In this document: one piece after another, positions 26,251 through 34,827 of the stretch | Layout of the letters: each line of letters opens with the position of its first letter | Position numbering within the stretch: position 1 is the stretch's first letter | Source of the DNA: Clostridia bacterium | GTDB taxonomy: Bacteria > Bacillota > Clostridia > Oscillospirales > Acutalibacteraceae | Direction of reading: 5' to 3' | DNA length: 64,000 nucleotides | Assembly (NCBI GenBank): GCA_017513245.1 | Contig: JAFXGK010000023.1 | Span: 1 to 64,000, forward strand | Position numbers and translations under genes: made by a program | The notes under the pieces: model-generated | Told to the model about the DNA's origin: nothing | Databases searched by the model: none | Seen by the model: only the letters and a program-made list of their open reading frames with translations

Positions 26251-27426
26251 TTACATACCAACGTAAACGCCGTTTTCGATTACCATGCCCTTAGGAGCCT
26301 TGGAAACAGCGCCGGTAGCATCCCATTCCATATCAAGACCGGTGATACCGTCGAAGGTGAAGTCGCCTGCGAATGCAGCGGTGAGCTTCTCGCAAACTTC
26401 TTCTGCGCTCATGGAAGCGGTAACGCCCTCAGCCTTGCAAGCCTCATAGATTGCATAGATGCAGTCGTATGCGTTTGCAGCAAACTGAGAAGGAACAGTG
26501 CCGTAAGCATCCTTGTACTTCTTAACGAAGTTCTGGGTCTTCTCGTCCTCAGCGTCAGCGGTGAAGGGGGTGAGAAGCATTACGCCCTCTGCAAGAGAGG
26601 TATCGAAGTTTTCGATGGTGAGAAGGCCGTCAAGACCGTCAACGCCGAAGAACTTAACGTCGTACTTCATTTCTGCTGCCTGAGCGAGGATAACAGAAGC
26701 GGGAGTGTAGTAGATGGGCATGAAGATAAGGTCTGCGCCCTTCTTCTTAGCGTCGTTGAGCTGTGCCTTGAAGTCGATGGTCTTGTCATCGGAGAAGGAG
26801 GTTACGCTAACAACGTTAAGGTTTAACTCTTCAGCCTTTGCAATGAACTTGTTGTAGATACCGGTGGAGTAAGCGTCAGCGCTGTTGTAGATAACAGCGA
26901 TCTTCTCGCCTAACTTCTGCTCGGAGATGTACTGTGCCGAAGCAGTACCCTGGTTGGGGTCGGTGAAGCAAAGCTGGAATACGTTTTCCTTACGGGGAAT
27001 GGTGATGTTGCCCTTTTCATCCGGGAAACCGCCTAAAACGTCGGTAGAGGATGCGGAAGGAGTGAGAGTGAAGATCTTGTCTGCATTACTCTCGGTGGAA
27101 ACAGCGATGCAGGGAGAGGTGGTAACAGTACCCATGAGGATCTGCATGCCCCAGTCCTTTAAGGAGTTGTAAGCGTTTACAGACTTCTCTGCGTCGTGCT
27201 CATCGTCTTCCATTTTGAACTCGAACTTAAGGTCGCCTTCAAGAGCATTGATTTCATCGATAGCGATCTTTGCGCCGTTTTCAACGGCCTGGCCGTAGAT
27301 AGCAGCGTCGCCTGTGATCGGGCCGATACCGCCGATCTTGATAACGGTAGAGTCACTACCGCCGCCGCAAGCTGCAAGTGCAAATATCATGCAAGCAGCC
27401 ATCAGAATTGCTAATAACTTTTTCAT
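26251..27426 (-). CDS. livK: Branched-chain amino-acid ABC transporter substrate-binding lipoprotein
   Basis: This 391-residue lipoprotein has a signal peptide ending in a lipobox, 'ALAAC' with Cys20. The mature part is a type I periplasmic-binding fold ('IKIGGIGPITGDAAIYGQ', 'NAYDCIYAIYEACKAEG') that would capture leucine, isoleucine, valine or a related amino acid at the outer face of the membrane. It is the first gene of the liv operon, directly after a strong promoter. Exact ligand specificity cannot be read. Confidence 0.93.
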   Translation of the reverse strand: MKKLLAILMAACMIFALAACGGGSDSTVIKIGGIGPITGDAAIYGQAVENGAKIAIDEINALEGDLKFEFKMEDDEHDAEKSVNAYNSLKDWGMQILMGTVTTSPCIAVSTESNADKIFTLTPSASSTDVLGGFPDEKGNITIPRKENVFQLCFTDPNQGTASAQYISEQKLGEKIAVIYNSADAYSTGIYNKFIAKAEELNLNVVSVTSFSDDKTIDFKAQLNDAKKKGADLIFMPIYYTPASVILAQAAEMKYDVKFFGVDGLDGLLTIENFDTSLAEGVMLLTPFTADAEDEKTQNFVKKYKDAYGTVPSQFAANAYDCIYAIYEACKAEGVTASMSAEEVCEKLTAAFAGDFTFDGITGLDMEWDATGAVSKAPKGMVIENGVYVGM

Positions 27427-27459
27427 TTCTTTTTCCTCCAGAAAAATATTGATAAAAAA

Positions 27460-27488
27460 ATTTTAAGGTTTTCTTGCGGTTTTGTCAA
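27460..27488 (-). promoter_or_regulatory. liv operon promoter
   Basis: Minus strand: -35 TTGACA (27483-27488), 17-base spacer, -10 TAAAAT (27460-27465), about 33 bases upstream of livK. Confidence 0.8.
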
Positions 27489-27528
27489 GTGTTTCTGCGA
27501 AAAAAACTTTAAAAAATACCTATTATTT

Positions 27529-28116
27529 TCATATTTTTTGCATTTTTATGCGTTTTAGCGCTTTAAATCGCTCACGAAGGTGTAAATTGAGTTCGCAAAC
27601 GGGTAATCCAACCACGTTAAAATAGTCTCCTCTTATGCCTCTGACAAGTACGGCTCCCCTACCCTGAATCCCGTACGCGCCTGCTTTATCCATACTTTCA
27701 TTATAAGAAAGATATTCCTCGACCATCTCGTCGGAGAGGGGTAAAAACTCGACTTCTGTCGATACGCTGAAGCTATCTACCGTATCTCCGCACACTATGG
27801 AACAGCCGGTAATTACGGTGTGGGTATTGCCCGAGAGCAGCTTAAGCATTGCTCTCGCCTCGTCCAAATCGCGCGGCTTGCCGAGCATCTTATCGCCATA
27901 GAACACGGCGGTATCGGCGGCGATAACTATCGCGTTGTTATGGCGCGCGGCTACCTCCTTGCCCTTTTGCTCAGCCAAATACTGCGGACGTGAAAAAAGC
28001 GGCACGCTTTCGGGACAGTTTTCCTCGTTTTGCGGCACGTCAACCGAAAAAAACGGGGTTATTAATTTCATAAGCTCTTGTCGGCGGGGCGACTTTGAGG
28101 CTAAGATTATATTCAT
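27529..28116 (-). CDS. maf: Maf-family nucleotide pyrophosphatase
   Basis: This 195-residue cytosolic protein belongs to the Maf/YhdE family, which hydrolyses nucleoside triphosphates such as dTTP, UTP or modified nucleotides. 'ILASKSPRRQELM' (residues 4-16), 'AADTAVFYGDKMLGKP' and 'DKAGAYGIQGRG' are the conserved motifs. An AGGAG site precedes the ATG. It seems to be transcribed from an extended -10 promoter located in the loop of the upstream hairpin. Confidence 0.93.
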   Translation of the reverse strand: MNIILASKSPRRQELMKLITPFFSVDVPQNEENCPESVPLFSRPQYLAEQKGKEVAARHNNAIVIAADTAVFYGDKMLGKPRDLDEARAMLKLLSGNTHTVITGCSIVCGDTVDSFSVSTEVEFLPLSDEMVEEYLSYNESMDKAGAYGIQGRGAVLVRGIRGDYFNVVGLPVCELNLHLRERFKALKRIKMQKI

Positions 28117-28133
28117 TTCAATACTCCTAACAA

Positions 28134-28167
28134 AAATATCCTGCGCCTATTATAGCACAGGATATTT
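28134..28167 (-). terminator. Hairpin downstream of the AraC-type gene
   Basis: A perfect 10-bp stem (28134-28143 with 28158-28167, AAATATCCTG/CAGGATATTT) with a 14-base loop and a T-rich minus-strand exit. It is a plausible terminator for the lipoprotein-araC transcript, although the loop is large. Confidence 0.6.
28149..28157 (-). promoter_or_regulatory. Extended -10 promoter for maf
   Basis: Minus strand TGCTATAAT is a perfect TGnTATAAT extended -10 lying inside the loop of the preceding hairpin. No good -35 is seen, as is usual for this class. Transcription would start about 26 bases before the maf ATG. Confidence 0.55.
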
Positions 28168-28174
28168 AAAGTTA

Positions 28175-28999
28175 CTACTGAATTTTATTAAGCTGGCGGT
28201 ATTTCTTGGGTGTCATTCCCGTGCGTTTTTGGAACATACGGTAGAACGCGCTCTGCGAATTGAAGCCGCACTTGTAGCTTATTACGTCGATGGGGTCTTT
28301 GGTGTTAACGAGAAGGTCCTTAGAAAGGTTTATCTTTTTCTCGGCAACGTAGGACGAGAAGTTGATACCCATATTCTTCTCAAAGAAACGGCTGAAGTAG
28401 GAAGAATTATATCCAAACTTGGCCGCAGTTTTTTCAAGGCAGGCGCTGGAAAAATCGTTATCAACGAAGTTTATAATGCGCTCAAATTCCTTGCTGTACT
28501 TGCGCTCGTGACCGCCTATGCTGTGACGGATGAGAATACATACAAGGGACATAACGAGATTCTTGAGAATCAACTCGGTAAAACGGTCGCAGGTGTTATA
28601 CTCCTGATCGATCATCATTATGAGGTTCTCAATCTCGATACGGTCGGCGTTTTGCGGACGAATTATATTTCCGGGGGCAGGCGCAGTTTCAAAAGCATCA
28701 ACACCCTTAAAGAACTGGTTGGTCATAAACATAATGTTTACAACGTCAACGTCCGAATCGGGGCTGGCTTTTTTGAATTCGTGGCAATCGCCCACGTTAA
28801 GGTAAATAATATCACCGCGCTGAACGTGGTATTCAACGCCGTTTATTATTTGTATTAATGAACCGCGCAAAACGTATTCGATCTCAACGAACTGATGCGA
28901 ATGAAGTTGCGAACGGCCGCTTCTGTCATGGTTTACTACAAGAAACTCACAATTCTGTGAGTTATCGTGCAGAGCCATTTGTAAGCTCCAATTTTCCAT
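28175..28999 (-). CDS. AraC-family transcriptional regulator with N-terminal cupin
   Basis: This 274-residue regulator has an N-terminal cupin sensor ('LHSHQFVEIEYVLRGS', 'RGDIIYLNVGDCHEF') and a C-terminal pair of helix-turn-helix motifs (residues ~170-270: 'LEKTAAKFGYNSSYFSRFFEKN', split by family positions, and 'VISYKCGFNSQSAFYRMF' with 'GMTPKKYR'). Such proteins usually activate sugar-utilisation genes on binding a sugar. It follows the Ser-rich lipoprotein by 15 bases and sits just beyond the end of the large glycan locus, of which it is the only candidate regulator in the window. The start is ATG at 28999 with GGAGG. Confidence 0.92.
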   Translation of the reverse strand: MENWSLQMALHDNSQNCEFLVVNHDRSGRSQLHSHQFVEIEYVLRGSLIQIINGVEYHVQRGDIIYLNVGDCHEFKKASPDSDVDVVNIMFMTNQFFKGVDAFETAPAPGNIIRPQNADRIEIENLIMMIDQEYNTCDRFTELILKNLVMSLVCILIRHSIGGHERKYSKEFERIINFVDNDFSSACLEKTAAKFGYNSSYFSRFFEKNMGINFSSYVAEKKINLSKDLLVNTKDPIDVISYKCGFNSQSAFYRMFQKRTGMTPKKYRQLNKIQ

Positions 29000-29014
29000 T
29001 AATTTCCTCCGTTC

Positions 29015-29500
29015 CTACTTGATGCCGACAATTCCGCCAATGCTTCCGCTACCTGCAATTCCACTGCTGGAGGATGCGGGCTTGGAAGAGGAAGTCGGCT
29101 TAGATGAGGATGAGCTGCTTTCGGGAGCGCTGCTCGGTGCGGGCTTGGATGACGAAGAAGACGATTCCTTTTCCGAAGAACTCGAAGACGGTTTCTCAGA
29201 GGACGTTCCGCCGGCAGAGGAAACCTCACTCGAGCTTGTGTTCGAGGGCTTTCCGCTTACCGAGGAGGTATCGTCGGGCTTTTCCTGCTTTGAGGAAGTA
29301 CCCACGGTCGGTTCGGAATCGGTGTCATTGTTGTCATCCGCTTTTGAGGAAGTGTCAGGAGTTGTGGGTAAGTCTGAGGAGGCATTATCAGTAATGGACG
29401 AATCGGGTTCCCCGTCGCTTATCACTACCTCGCCCTTTTTGCATGCGCTAAGGCAAAATAAAAGACTTAAGGCCATTAAACAAATGAATACTTTCTTCAT
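29015..29500 (-). CDS. Ser-rich low-complexity lipoprotein of unknown function
   Basis: This 161-residue protein has a lipoprotein signal with lipobox 'LSAC' (Cys20). Nearly all of the mature part is a Ser/Thr/Pro/Asp/Glu-rich extension with many 'TSSK', 'SSSSSS' and 'SSKP' stretches, ending in a short Gly/Ile tail ('GSGSIGGIVGIK'). No folded enzymatic domain is visible; it would form an extended membrane-tethered stalk. It is directly upstream of, and probably co-transcribed with, the AraC-type regulator. The same Asp/Ser linker style occurs in the lipoproteins at 34873-36414 and 56751-58808. Confidence 0.8.
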   Translation of the reverse strand: MKKVFICLMALSLLFCLSACKKGEVVISDGEPDSSITDNASSDLPTTPDTSSKADDNNDTDSEPTVGTSSKQEKPDDTSSVSGKPSNTSSSEVSSAGGTSSEKPSSSSSEKESSSSSSKPAPSSAPESSSSSSKPTSSSKPASSSSGIAGSGSIGGIVGIK

Positions 29501-29523
29501 ATGTGGTCTCCTATCTTCGCTCT

Positions 29524-29546
29524 GTGATAGTATTATATCATATCAC
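29524..29546 (-). promoter_or_regulatory. Extended -10 promoter with overlapping inverted repeat upstream of the lipoprotein-araC pair
   Basis: Minus strand TGATATAAT (29532-29540) is a perfect extended -10. It lies exactly between the arms of an inverted repeat GTGATA/TATCAC (29524-29529 and 29541-29546). Binding of a dimeric regulator there would block the promoter, so this is a candidate operator. The regulator is unknown. Confidence 0.55.
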
Positions 29547-29702
29547 CGAGCCAATTTTATACGAAAATTAGACAAAAATATGCGGAATTTTTACTTGTTA
29601 AATAAAGGTTGAACATATTTTCGGTTGATTTTTGTACATTTCGCACAACAAACTTTCCGATTAGTGGAAAATTTCCAAAATATACTTGGGTTTACAGTTT
29701 TT

Positions 29703-30563
29703 TCACTGTTTTCGGGTAATGGAAACGGTGTTGTAGTAGCTTTTACTTTCGCCCGGCAGAAGTTTATCGATGCCGACCTGAGTGGTAAGCTCGTTGTTTT
29801 TGCCTGCGTAATGCGCACTTTCACAGCTCCACGGTTCGATACAAACGTAGGTTGACTCGGGACACGACCAAAGGGTTAACACCTCATAGTTTCCAAGTCC
29901 CACAGTAACGCTGTAGTCGCTTCCCTCATTTATGAGGGTAACCGCACGGGAATTAAGCGAACCCATGGTTACAGCACCGGTTTCAAACAACCAGTTGCTG
30001 AGTTCCATTTCGTTTTTCTCGTTTATAAAGCGGCCGCCACACTTTGCCTTGTCGTTGTTCTTGACTGTGTAGTTATCCTCTTTTGTGTCGAAAACAAGCT
30101 TGGTGCCCACAAAATCCTTATTTGCATAAAAACCTGTATGGGTTCCTGCCTCACAGTATATCGGGCGGGTGTCGGTATTCTCGGTGCGCACGGTGTAGAT
30201 AAGCTTGTCACCGTCGAGCTTATAGTTTACAAAAAAAGCAAACGAGAAGGGGTAAATTTTGCGGGTTTCCTCGTTGTCGGTGAGTTTAAACTCAAGCTCG
30301 GTGTCGGTATGGAGGCTTACCTCATACTCATTTGTGGGAGCAACACCATGGCAAGGATAGGGATAAGTCTTGCCCTCAAATGTGTAGCCCTCGGAACCAA
30401 ACACACCAATTATGGGGAAAATGTTGGGCGATTTTCCGCGCCATTTATCGTCACCCTGGAATACAACCTCAATACCATCGTGCGACAGCATGCTTTGCAG
30501 ATGCGCGCCGTAGCTGGCGGCAGTGACGGTAAAGTATTCGTTTTTAATTGTATACAGTGCCAT
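29703..30563 (-). CDS. LacX-type aldose 1-epimerase family protein
   Basis: This 286-residue cytosolic protein is of the GalM-like LacX group. 'ASYGAHLQSM', 'PIIGVFGSEGYTFEGKTYPYPCHG' (split at Gly) and the late 'LTLWSCPESTYVCIEPWSC' follow the family pattern, in which His and Glu residues drive ring opening and anomer exchange. The ATG at 30563 has AAAGAG 8 bases upstream; a GTG at 30572 is less likely. It is the last gene of the large glycan locus, 12 bases after the preceding gene. No clear terminator is seen in the 200 bases that follow. Confidence 0.88.
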   Translation of the reverse strand: MALYTIKNEYFTVTAASYGAHLQSMLSHDGIEVVFQGDDKWRGKSPNIFPIIGVFGSEGYTFEGKTYPYPCHGVAPTNEYEVSLHTDTELEFKLTDNEETRKIYPFSFAFFVNYKLDGDKLIYTVRTENTDTRPIYCEAGTHTGFYANKDFVGTKLVFDTKEDNYTVKNNDKAKCGGRFINEKNEMELSNWLFETGAVTMGSLNSRAVTLINEGSDYSVTVGLGNYEVLTLWSCPESTYVCIEPWSCESAHYAGKNNELTTQVGIDKLLPGESKSYYNTVSITRKQ

Positions 30564-30575
30564 AGATATCACTCT

Positions 30576-32159
30576 TTATTTTTTAAGTACAATCTCGATT
30601 TTATTATTGGCTTCGACTGTAAAGTAGTTGTTGGGCATAAGCTTTACGCCCTTTATGTCTACGCTGTAGTCATAACCCTCGTGCTGCATATAGAGTGTTT
30701 CGCCATCTGCCGATTTGAAGGGCATGGGATAACGCGGAACACCACGGAACTTGGCCGAAAGGAGAGCGCCCTCACACTCGAGGGTTATTTTCTCCTCGCT
30801 GAAGGTTGCCACTACTGTATCGCCGTCGGCGGTAGTGAGGGTAAGACGGGCGGTAGTAGCATCGGGGTAAGAAACAACTCCGTTTACTGCGGTAAGCTCC
30901 TTCTCTTCCCCATTCTTTACGGTATAAAGGTAAAGACCGCTGCGAACTCCGCCGCTGCTCCACAGGTTGCCGTCAACCACGGGAAGATTATCATATACCA
31001 TTGTGGTGGTTGTGCAAACCTCGTCGTAGTAGCGTTCTTTATATTTTTCATCATAGAGCATAATATCGCGTATCCAAACCTTACCCTGCTCGCAATAGAT
31101 ATTGCTGCGGTAGTTGCGGCAGTTATACCAGAGGGTTTTGGAATCCATATCCTTATTCCAGTCGGTTTCGGCCTTTACAATTGACGCGGGGGTAAGCTCG
31201 TAGTTTTCTTTATACCATTTTGCAGTTTCGGATACGGTTTCCATGCTCATAAAGCCATCGTCCCAAAGCTTTTTAAGCTTTTCGAACTGCATAATGGTGC
31301 CTGCCTCCTGCTCACGCCACAGGAAAGAATTTTCCTGTCCTACGTGAACGTAGTTGAAGCTTAAGGTAGGCTCACAGAAGTTTTCTTTAAAATACCAATC
31401 AACCCACTCGGGGCAGCCGCCGCCAACACCGTTGTGAAGGTATACCGGCTCGAGGGTTAGGCAGGGTTGCCATTTTGCATGGTCAAAGCTGCCGTTTGAA
31501 CGGTTAAGGCCGCAATCGTATGAATGCAGATAATCAAGTCCCAGCATACGGAACACGGGAATGTTTATCTGATTTTCTTTGGTGTTGGCAGGGCAGAGCG
31601 CATTATAGCGACTGGGGTAATAGCCCTGACCATAGTATCCGCCCCAAATGGAGTAACCGTCGGTTCCCCACTGGTCACGGCAGTTGCAGGAAGCCATAAC
31701 ACCGTATTTCTTTTCCATATATTCGAGCGAGAAAGCATCGATCATCCAGCTGCCCATGGTCTTGGGGTAGCAGTCGAATATATTATGGAACTCTTCCATA
31801 TAAACGTCAATAAGTTTTTTTCGCTCGTCCTTTGTGTAGCCAACCGAGAAGCCGCAGTGGCAGTGCCAGTCCCAGCTAAAATTCTCGCGGCCGCGCCAAG
31901 GAAGTCCTGCCCTTTCGCAGAGGGGCTCGACTATTTCGAACCAACCGCCAACCTCGCTTTTGTCGTTTGCCTTTTCCTTTAAAAGGTTGGTATAACGAGA
32001 ATCAATAAGACTGTCGAACTCGAGAAGATAGGTTACGGGGAAGCCGTACTTATTTGCTGTTTCGAGCTGCTTTTCGAGTGTATAGTAAAGGTCAAGCTCG
32101 GGAATACGGGGTTCATCGTGACGAAGGAAGAAAATTACGTTTGTTATTTGCTTGCTCAT
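30576..32159 (-). CDS. Probable glycoside hydrolase/deacetylase-fold protein, function unassigned
   Basis: This 527-residue protein has no signal peptide. Its N-terminal ~330 residues have features of a beta/alpha-barrel of the GH57/polysaccharide-deacetylase kind: 'VIFFLRHDEPR', 'DWHCHCGFSVGYT' and 'PKTMGSWMIDAF', with several His/Asp clusters suited to metal or acid catalysis. The C-terminal ~150 residues look like an all-beta domain. From memory it resembles proteins labelled DUF3863/DUF3864 with known structures from gut Bacteroides, but I cannot verify this. Its place between the ADP-ribosylglycohydrolase-like gene (23 bases) and the LacX gene (12 bases) argues for cytosolic processing of imported sugar. 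Confidence 0.75.
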   Translation of the reverse strand: MSKQITNVIFFLRHDEPRIPELDLYYTLEKQLETANKYGFPVTYLLEFDSLIDSRYTNLLKEKANDKSEVGGWFEIVEPLCERAGLPWRGRENFSWDWHCHCGFSVGYTKDERKKLIDVYMEEFHNIFDCYPKTMGSWMIDAFSLEYMEKKYGVMASCNCRDQWGTDGYSIWGGYYGQGYYPSRYNALCPANTKENQINIPVFRMLGLDYLHSYDCGLNRSNGSFDHAKWQPCLTLEPVYLHNGVGGGCPEWVDWYFKENFCEPTLSFNYVHVGQENSFLWREQEAGTIMQFEKLKKLWDDGFMSMETVSETAKWYKENYELTPASIVKAETDWNKDMDSKTLWYNCRNYRSNIYCEQGKVWIRDIMLYDEKYKERYYDEVCTTTTMVYDNLPVVDGNLWSSGGVRSGLYLYTVKNGEEKELTAVNGVVSYPDATTARLTLTTADGDTVVATFSEEKITLECEGALLSAKFRGVPRYPMPFKSADGETLYMQHEGYDYSVDIKGVKLMPNNYFTVEANNKIEIVLKK

Positions 32160-32182
32160 AGTTTTACCTCCAAGGTAGGTGC

Positions 32183-34030
32183 CTAAAATTTAGGGGTTCT
32201 CCATTCAAGTTGATAGTGCCAATATCTGCCGCCCAAATTGCCGATTCCGAAGAAGAGCTCATCGGAACCGCACAGTGTATTATCAATGGCGATAACTGCT
32301 TTGTGCCAACCACCGCGCAGCGTATGCGGTTTGGAGCACTCAAAGCGGTGAGGCGACGGAGTATAATGCTCGCCCTCATGCTCCAATATCAGTTCACCGT
32401 CGATATAAAGCTTAAGAGGTGCGCCCTGAGCCACATAGAGGCTGGGGCAATCCTGGAAATGCCAAAGTTTATAATCAACCGCGGCGATATATTTCTTACC
32501 GGGTTCGATATTCTGAATAAAGGATGCAGCGTAGTTGATGCGCGCGCCCTCGAACATATCGGGGGTAATCTCCTCGGGAAGCTCGTCTACTTCCTTTAAA
32601 AGCCACGGAGTAGCAAGCTGGATGCCTGCCTCTGCGTGGGACTTCATTCCGCCGAAATCAAAATCGAAACGAAGAACGTTGAGATACGGGATTTCCGATA
32701 CGTCGGCGGCGGTAATGGAGAACTTAATTTCGCGGCTCTCGCCCTTTGCCATATCGGCGCTAAACTCGGCGGGGGTTACGCTCCAACCGTCGGGCACTGC
32801 AAGGGTTACCTTGCCTGCAATATCGGCCGCTGCTGTATTAACGAGGGTTGCGGTAAATTCGGCTGCTACACCGGGGATAATTGCAACCTTCTCAGGGTAC
32901 ATAAGTCTTACTGCGATGGGCTCGGTGCATACCAATGCCTCGCGAACGCTATATTCCTTAGTAAGTTCAATTCCCTTATAGTTTTCGGTCCAAACAGCTA
33001 CGGGCGCCGAGGACTCGATGCCTTCGAAAAGGCCGGTGCCGTAATATTTCTGGATGTCAAGGCAGAGGTTATTAATATCGTTACAGAACGATTCAATATT
33101 GTTGCGGTTGTGCATACCGGTAATCTGAGGCGAAAGCACAATATCGGTGCCGATGGGCTTAAGCCAACGCTCCTCGATGCAGTCGGGGTCGATTATTGCC
33201 AGAATAGAAGCAACAATGCCTGCAGTACAGTCGGTATCGAAGCCGAGGTTGGTTGCGCGGCAGATACCGTCACTGAAGTCACCCTTGCAGCAAAGCCAGG
33301 CAAGAACGGTAAATGCAACGTTGATAACAACGTCGGACCAGTTTACTATTTCCTTCTCCCACTTGCAGGTACCGTACTTTTCAAGAATGCGTTCACGAAC
33401 CGCGAGCATATCGTCGTTTTCCTTATACCATGCGAGTGTATCGCGAACGGCGTTCGCCATCTTGCTGTCGGCAGGGATATTCTCAAGACCGATAGCGATT
33501 AACTTTTCGGTATCGCTTTCTACGAAGGCGGCACTCTCAACGGCAGCTACGAAGGCCGTACCGTCAACACCGTCCTCAAAGTGGTCAACGCAGGCGTCCT
33601 CACGCGAAAGGCGTGCAGCAAGGGCCGGATTTGCAGGAGCCAGAGATGCCCAAAGTTCTGCGCGGATAGCTGCGCCCATACCTGCATTGAAGCGGTTATT
33701 ATAGTAGCCTGAAAGCGGAGGCTGAATTCTATTCTGAATATTGCGCATGGCCATACCGTACTCATCAAAGTGATAGAATACGTGCTTGAGCCAAGCCTCG
33801 GCCAGATGCTTGCGGTTTACGGGCAGACCGTTCTCGCGAACGGCCTCGAGCCATACAACCTGTAAATCAAGGTCGTCATTAGGCAGCATTTCGGTCGGAA
33901 CGGGATTATAATATGTAAAGTTGTTTATCTGACGCTTGCCTTCAACCGGGGCACCAAGTGTTCCGCCTACGGCCTTGCCGATAAAGCAACCAACTACTTT
34001 TCTTTTGTACTCTTCAAAGGTTAACTGCAT
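32183..34030 (-). CDS. ADP-ribosylglycohydrolase-fold protein with C-terminal beta domain
   Basis: This 615-residue cytosolic protein has a DraG/ADP-ribosylglycohydrolase fold in residues ~1-340. 'GCFIGKAVGGTLGAPVEG' opens the domain, 'PNDDLDLQ' supplies the first metal aspartates and 'GFDTDCTAGIVASI' the second pair. The remaining ~270 residues are beta-rich and look like one Ig-like plus one carbohydrate-binding-like module ('VTLAVPDGWSVTPAEFS', 'PLKLYIDGELILEHEG'). Classical family members cleave N-glycosidic ADP-ribose bonds. In this glycan locus it more likely acts on a sugar glycoside or glycosylamine, which is inference. It follows the MBL-fold gene by 11 bases. Confidence 0.85.
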   Translation of the reverse strand: MQLTFEEYKRKVVGCFIGKAVGGTLGAPVEGKRQINNFTYYNPVPTEMLPNDDLDLQVVWLEAVRENGLPVNRKHLAEAWLKHVFYHFDEYGMAMRNIQNRIQPPLSGYYNNRFNAGMGAAIRAELWASLAPANPALAARLSREDACVDHFEDGVDGTAFVAAVESAAFVESDTEKLIAIGLENIPADSKMANAVRDTLAWYKENDDMLAVRERILEKYGTCKWEKEIVNWSDVVINVAFTVLAWLCCKGDFSDGICRATNLGFDTDCTAGIVASILAIIDPDCIEERWLKPIGTDIVLSPQITGMHNRNNIESFCNDINNLCLDIQKYYGTGLFEGIESSAPVAVWTENYKGIELTKEYSVREALVCTEPIAVRLMYPEKVAIIPGVAAEFTATLVNTAAADIAGKVTLAVPDGWSVTPAEFSADMAKGESREIKFSITAADVSEIPYLNVLRFDFDFGGMKSHAEAGIQLATPWLLKEVDELPEEITPDMFEGARINYAASFIQNIEPGKKYIAAVDYKLWHFQDCPSLYVAQGAPLKLYIDGELILEHEGEHYTPSPHRFECSKPHTLRGGWHKAVIAIDNTLCGSDELFFGIGNLGGRYWHYQLEWRTPKF

Positions 34031-34041
34031 AATTGACTCTC

Positions 34042-34788
34042 CTAAATCTCAAATATGTCGCCATCGTTTGCGATATGTATTTCAAAGGGTAATGTATCTT
34101 CAACTTTACGCATATCGTCATCCGCACCGGGATAGATATGAGTAAATATTATTTGCTTAGTTTTAGTGGCTTTTATTTTTTCGATAGTTCCGGGGATAAA
34201 GCCGAATCCCTTACGATAATGGCAAAGTTCGGAAACTACCGCGTCGAAGTCTTCTTCGAGCGCTACCTGCGGATAATCGTGCAGGTCGTCGGTAAGGTCG
34301 CCCGTTATTAGCAGGCGCTTGCCCTCACCCTCAATTATATATGCGAAGGAGTCAAAATCGCCCTTAATATGGTCGGTTTTGACGGCGCTTACCTTTACGT
34401 ATTCATCCGAATACACGTCGCCTTCGGTGGTAAGCAACAGCGGAAGGCGGTTTTCGGGCCAGTTAATCGAGTGCATAGCATTAAGCCATACTCGAAGGGC
34501 CTCTATTCCCTCTTTTTCGGGGAGATAAACGTTGGCACGCGCTGTGCCGTGGTAGGTTTTTAGAACCTTTAAAAGTCCCGTCAAGGTGCCTACGTGGTCT
34601 TCGTGCATATGGGAAATAAATATTGCATTTATTGCCTCTACATCCAGGTCGTTATCCATCATATACTTTTCTACGCTGGAGCCTGTGTCGATAACGTAAT
34701 ACTGACCTTGGGTTTCGAGCAGTATAGCTGTGCATCCGCGATTTTTTTCGGGTGCGCCGTGGCTGGTTCCTATAAGATGTATTTTCAT
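34042..34788 (-). CDS. MBL-fold (RNase Z-like) metallohydrolase
   Basis: This 248-residue cytosolic protein has the metallo-beta-lactamase signature 'HMHEDH' (residues 60-65), an early 'GTSHGAPEKNRGCTAILLE', 'TGDLTDD' and late 'FTHIYPG' metal ligands. It resembles small RNase Z-like or phosphodiesterase members; related genes in sugar loci may act as lactonases or phosphodiesterases, but the substrate is unknown. The ATG at 34788 has AAGGTG 6 bases upstream. It heads the four-gene tail of the locus, after a hairpin that separates it from the binding-protein gene. Confidence 0.85.
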   Translation of the reverse strand: MKIHLIGTSHGAPEKNRGCTAILLETQGQYYVIDTGSSVEKYMMDNDLDVEAINAIFISHMHEDHVGTLTGLLKVLKTYHGTARANVYLPEKEGIEALRVWLNAMHSINWPENRLPLLLTTEGDVYSDEYVKVSAVKTDHIKGDFDSFAYIIEGEGKRLLITGDLTDDLHDYPQVALEEDFDAVVSELCHYRKGFGFIPGTIEKIKATKTKQIIFTHIYPGADDDMRKVEDTLPFEIHIANDGDIFEI

Positions 34789-34827
34789 ATAAAGCACCTT
34801 GTTTTCAAATAATGATTGTAGGGGTAT

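Noticed and set aside
29501..29702. Terminator for the glycan locus after the LacX gene
   Set aside because: No stem followed by a T tract was found on the minus strand in this stretch; termination may be Rho-dependent or read through.
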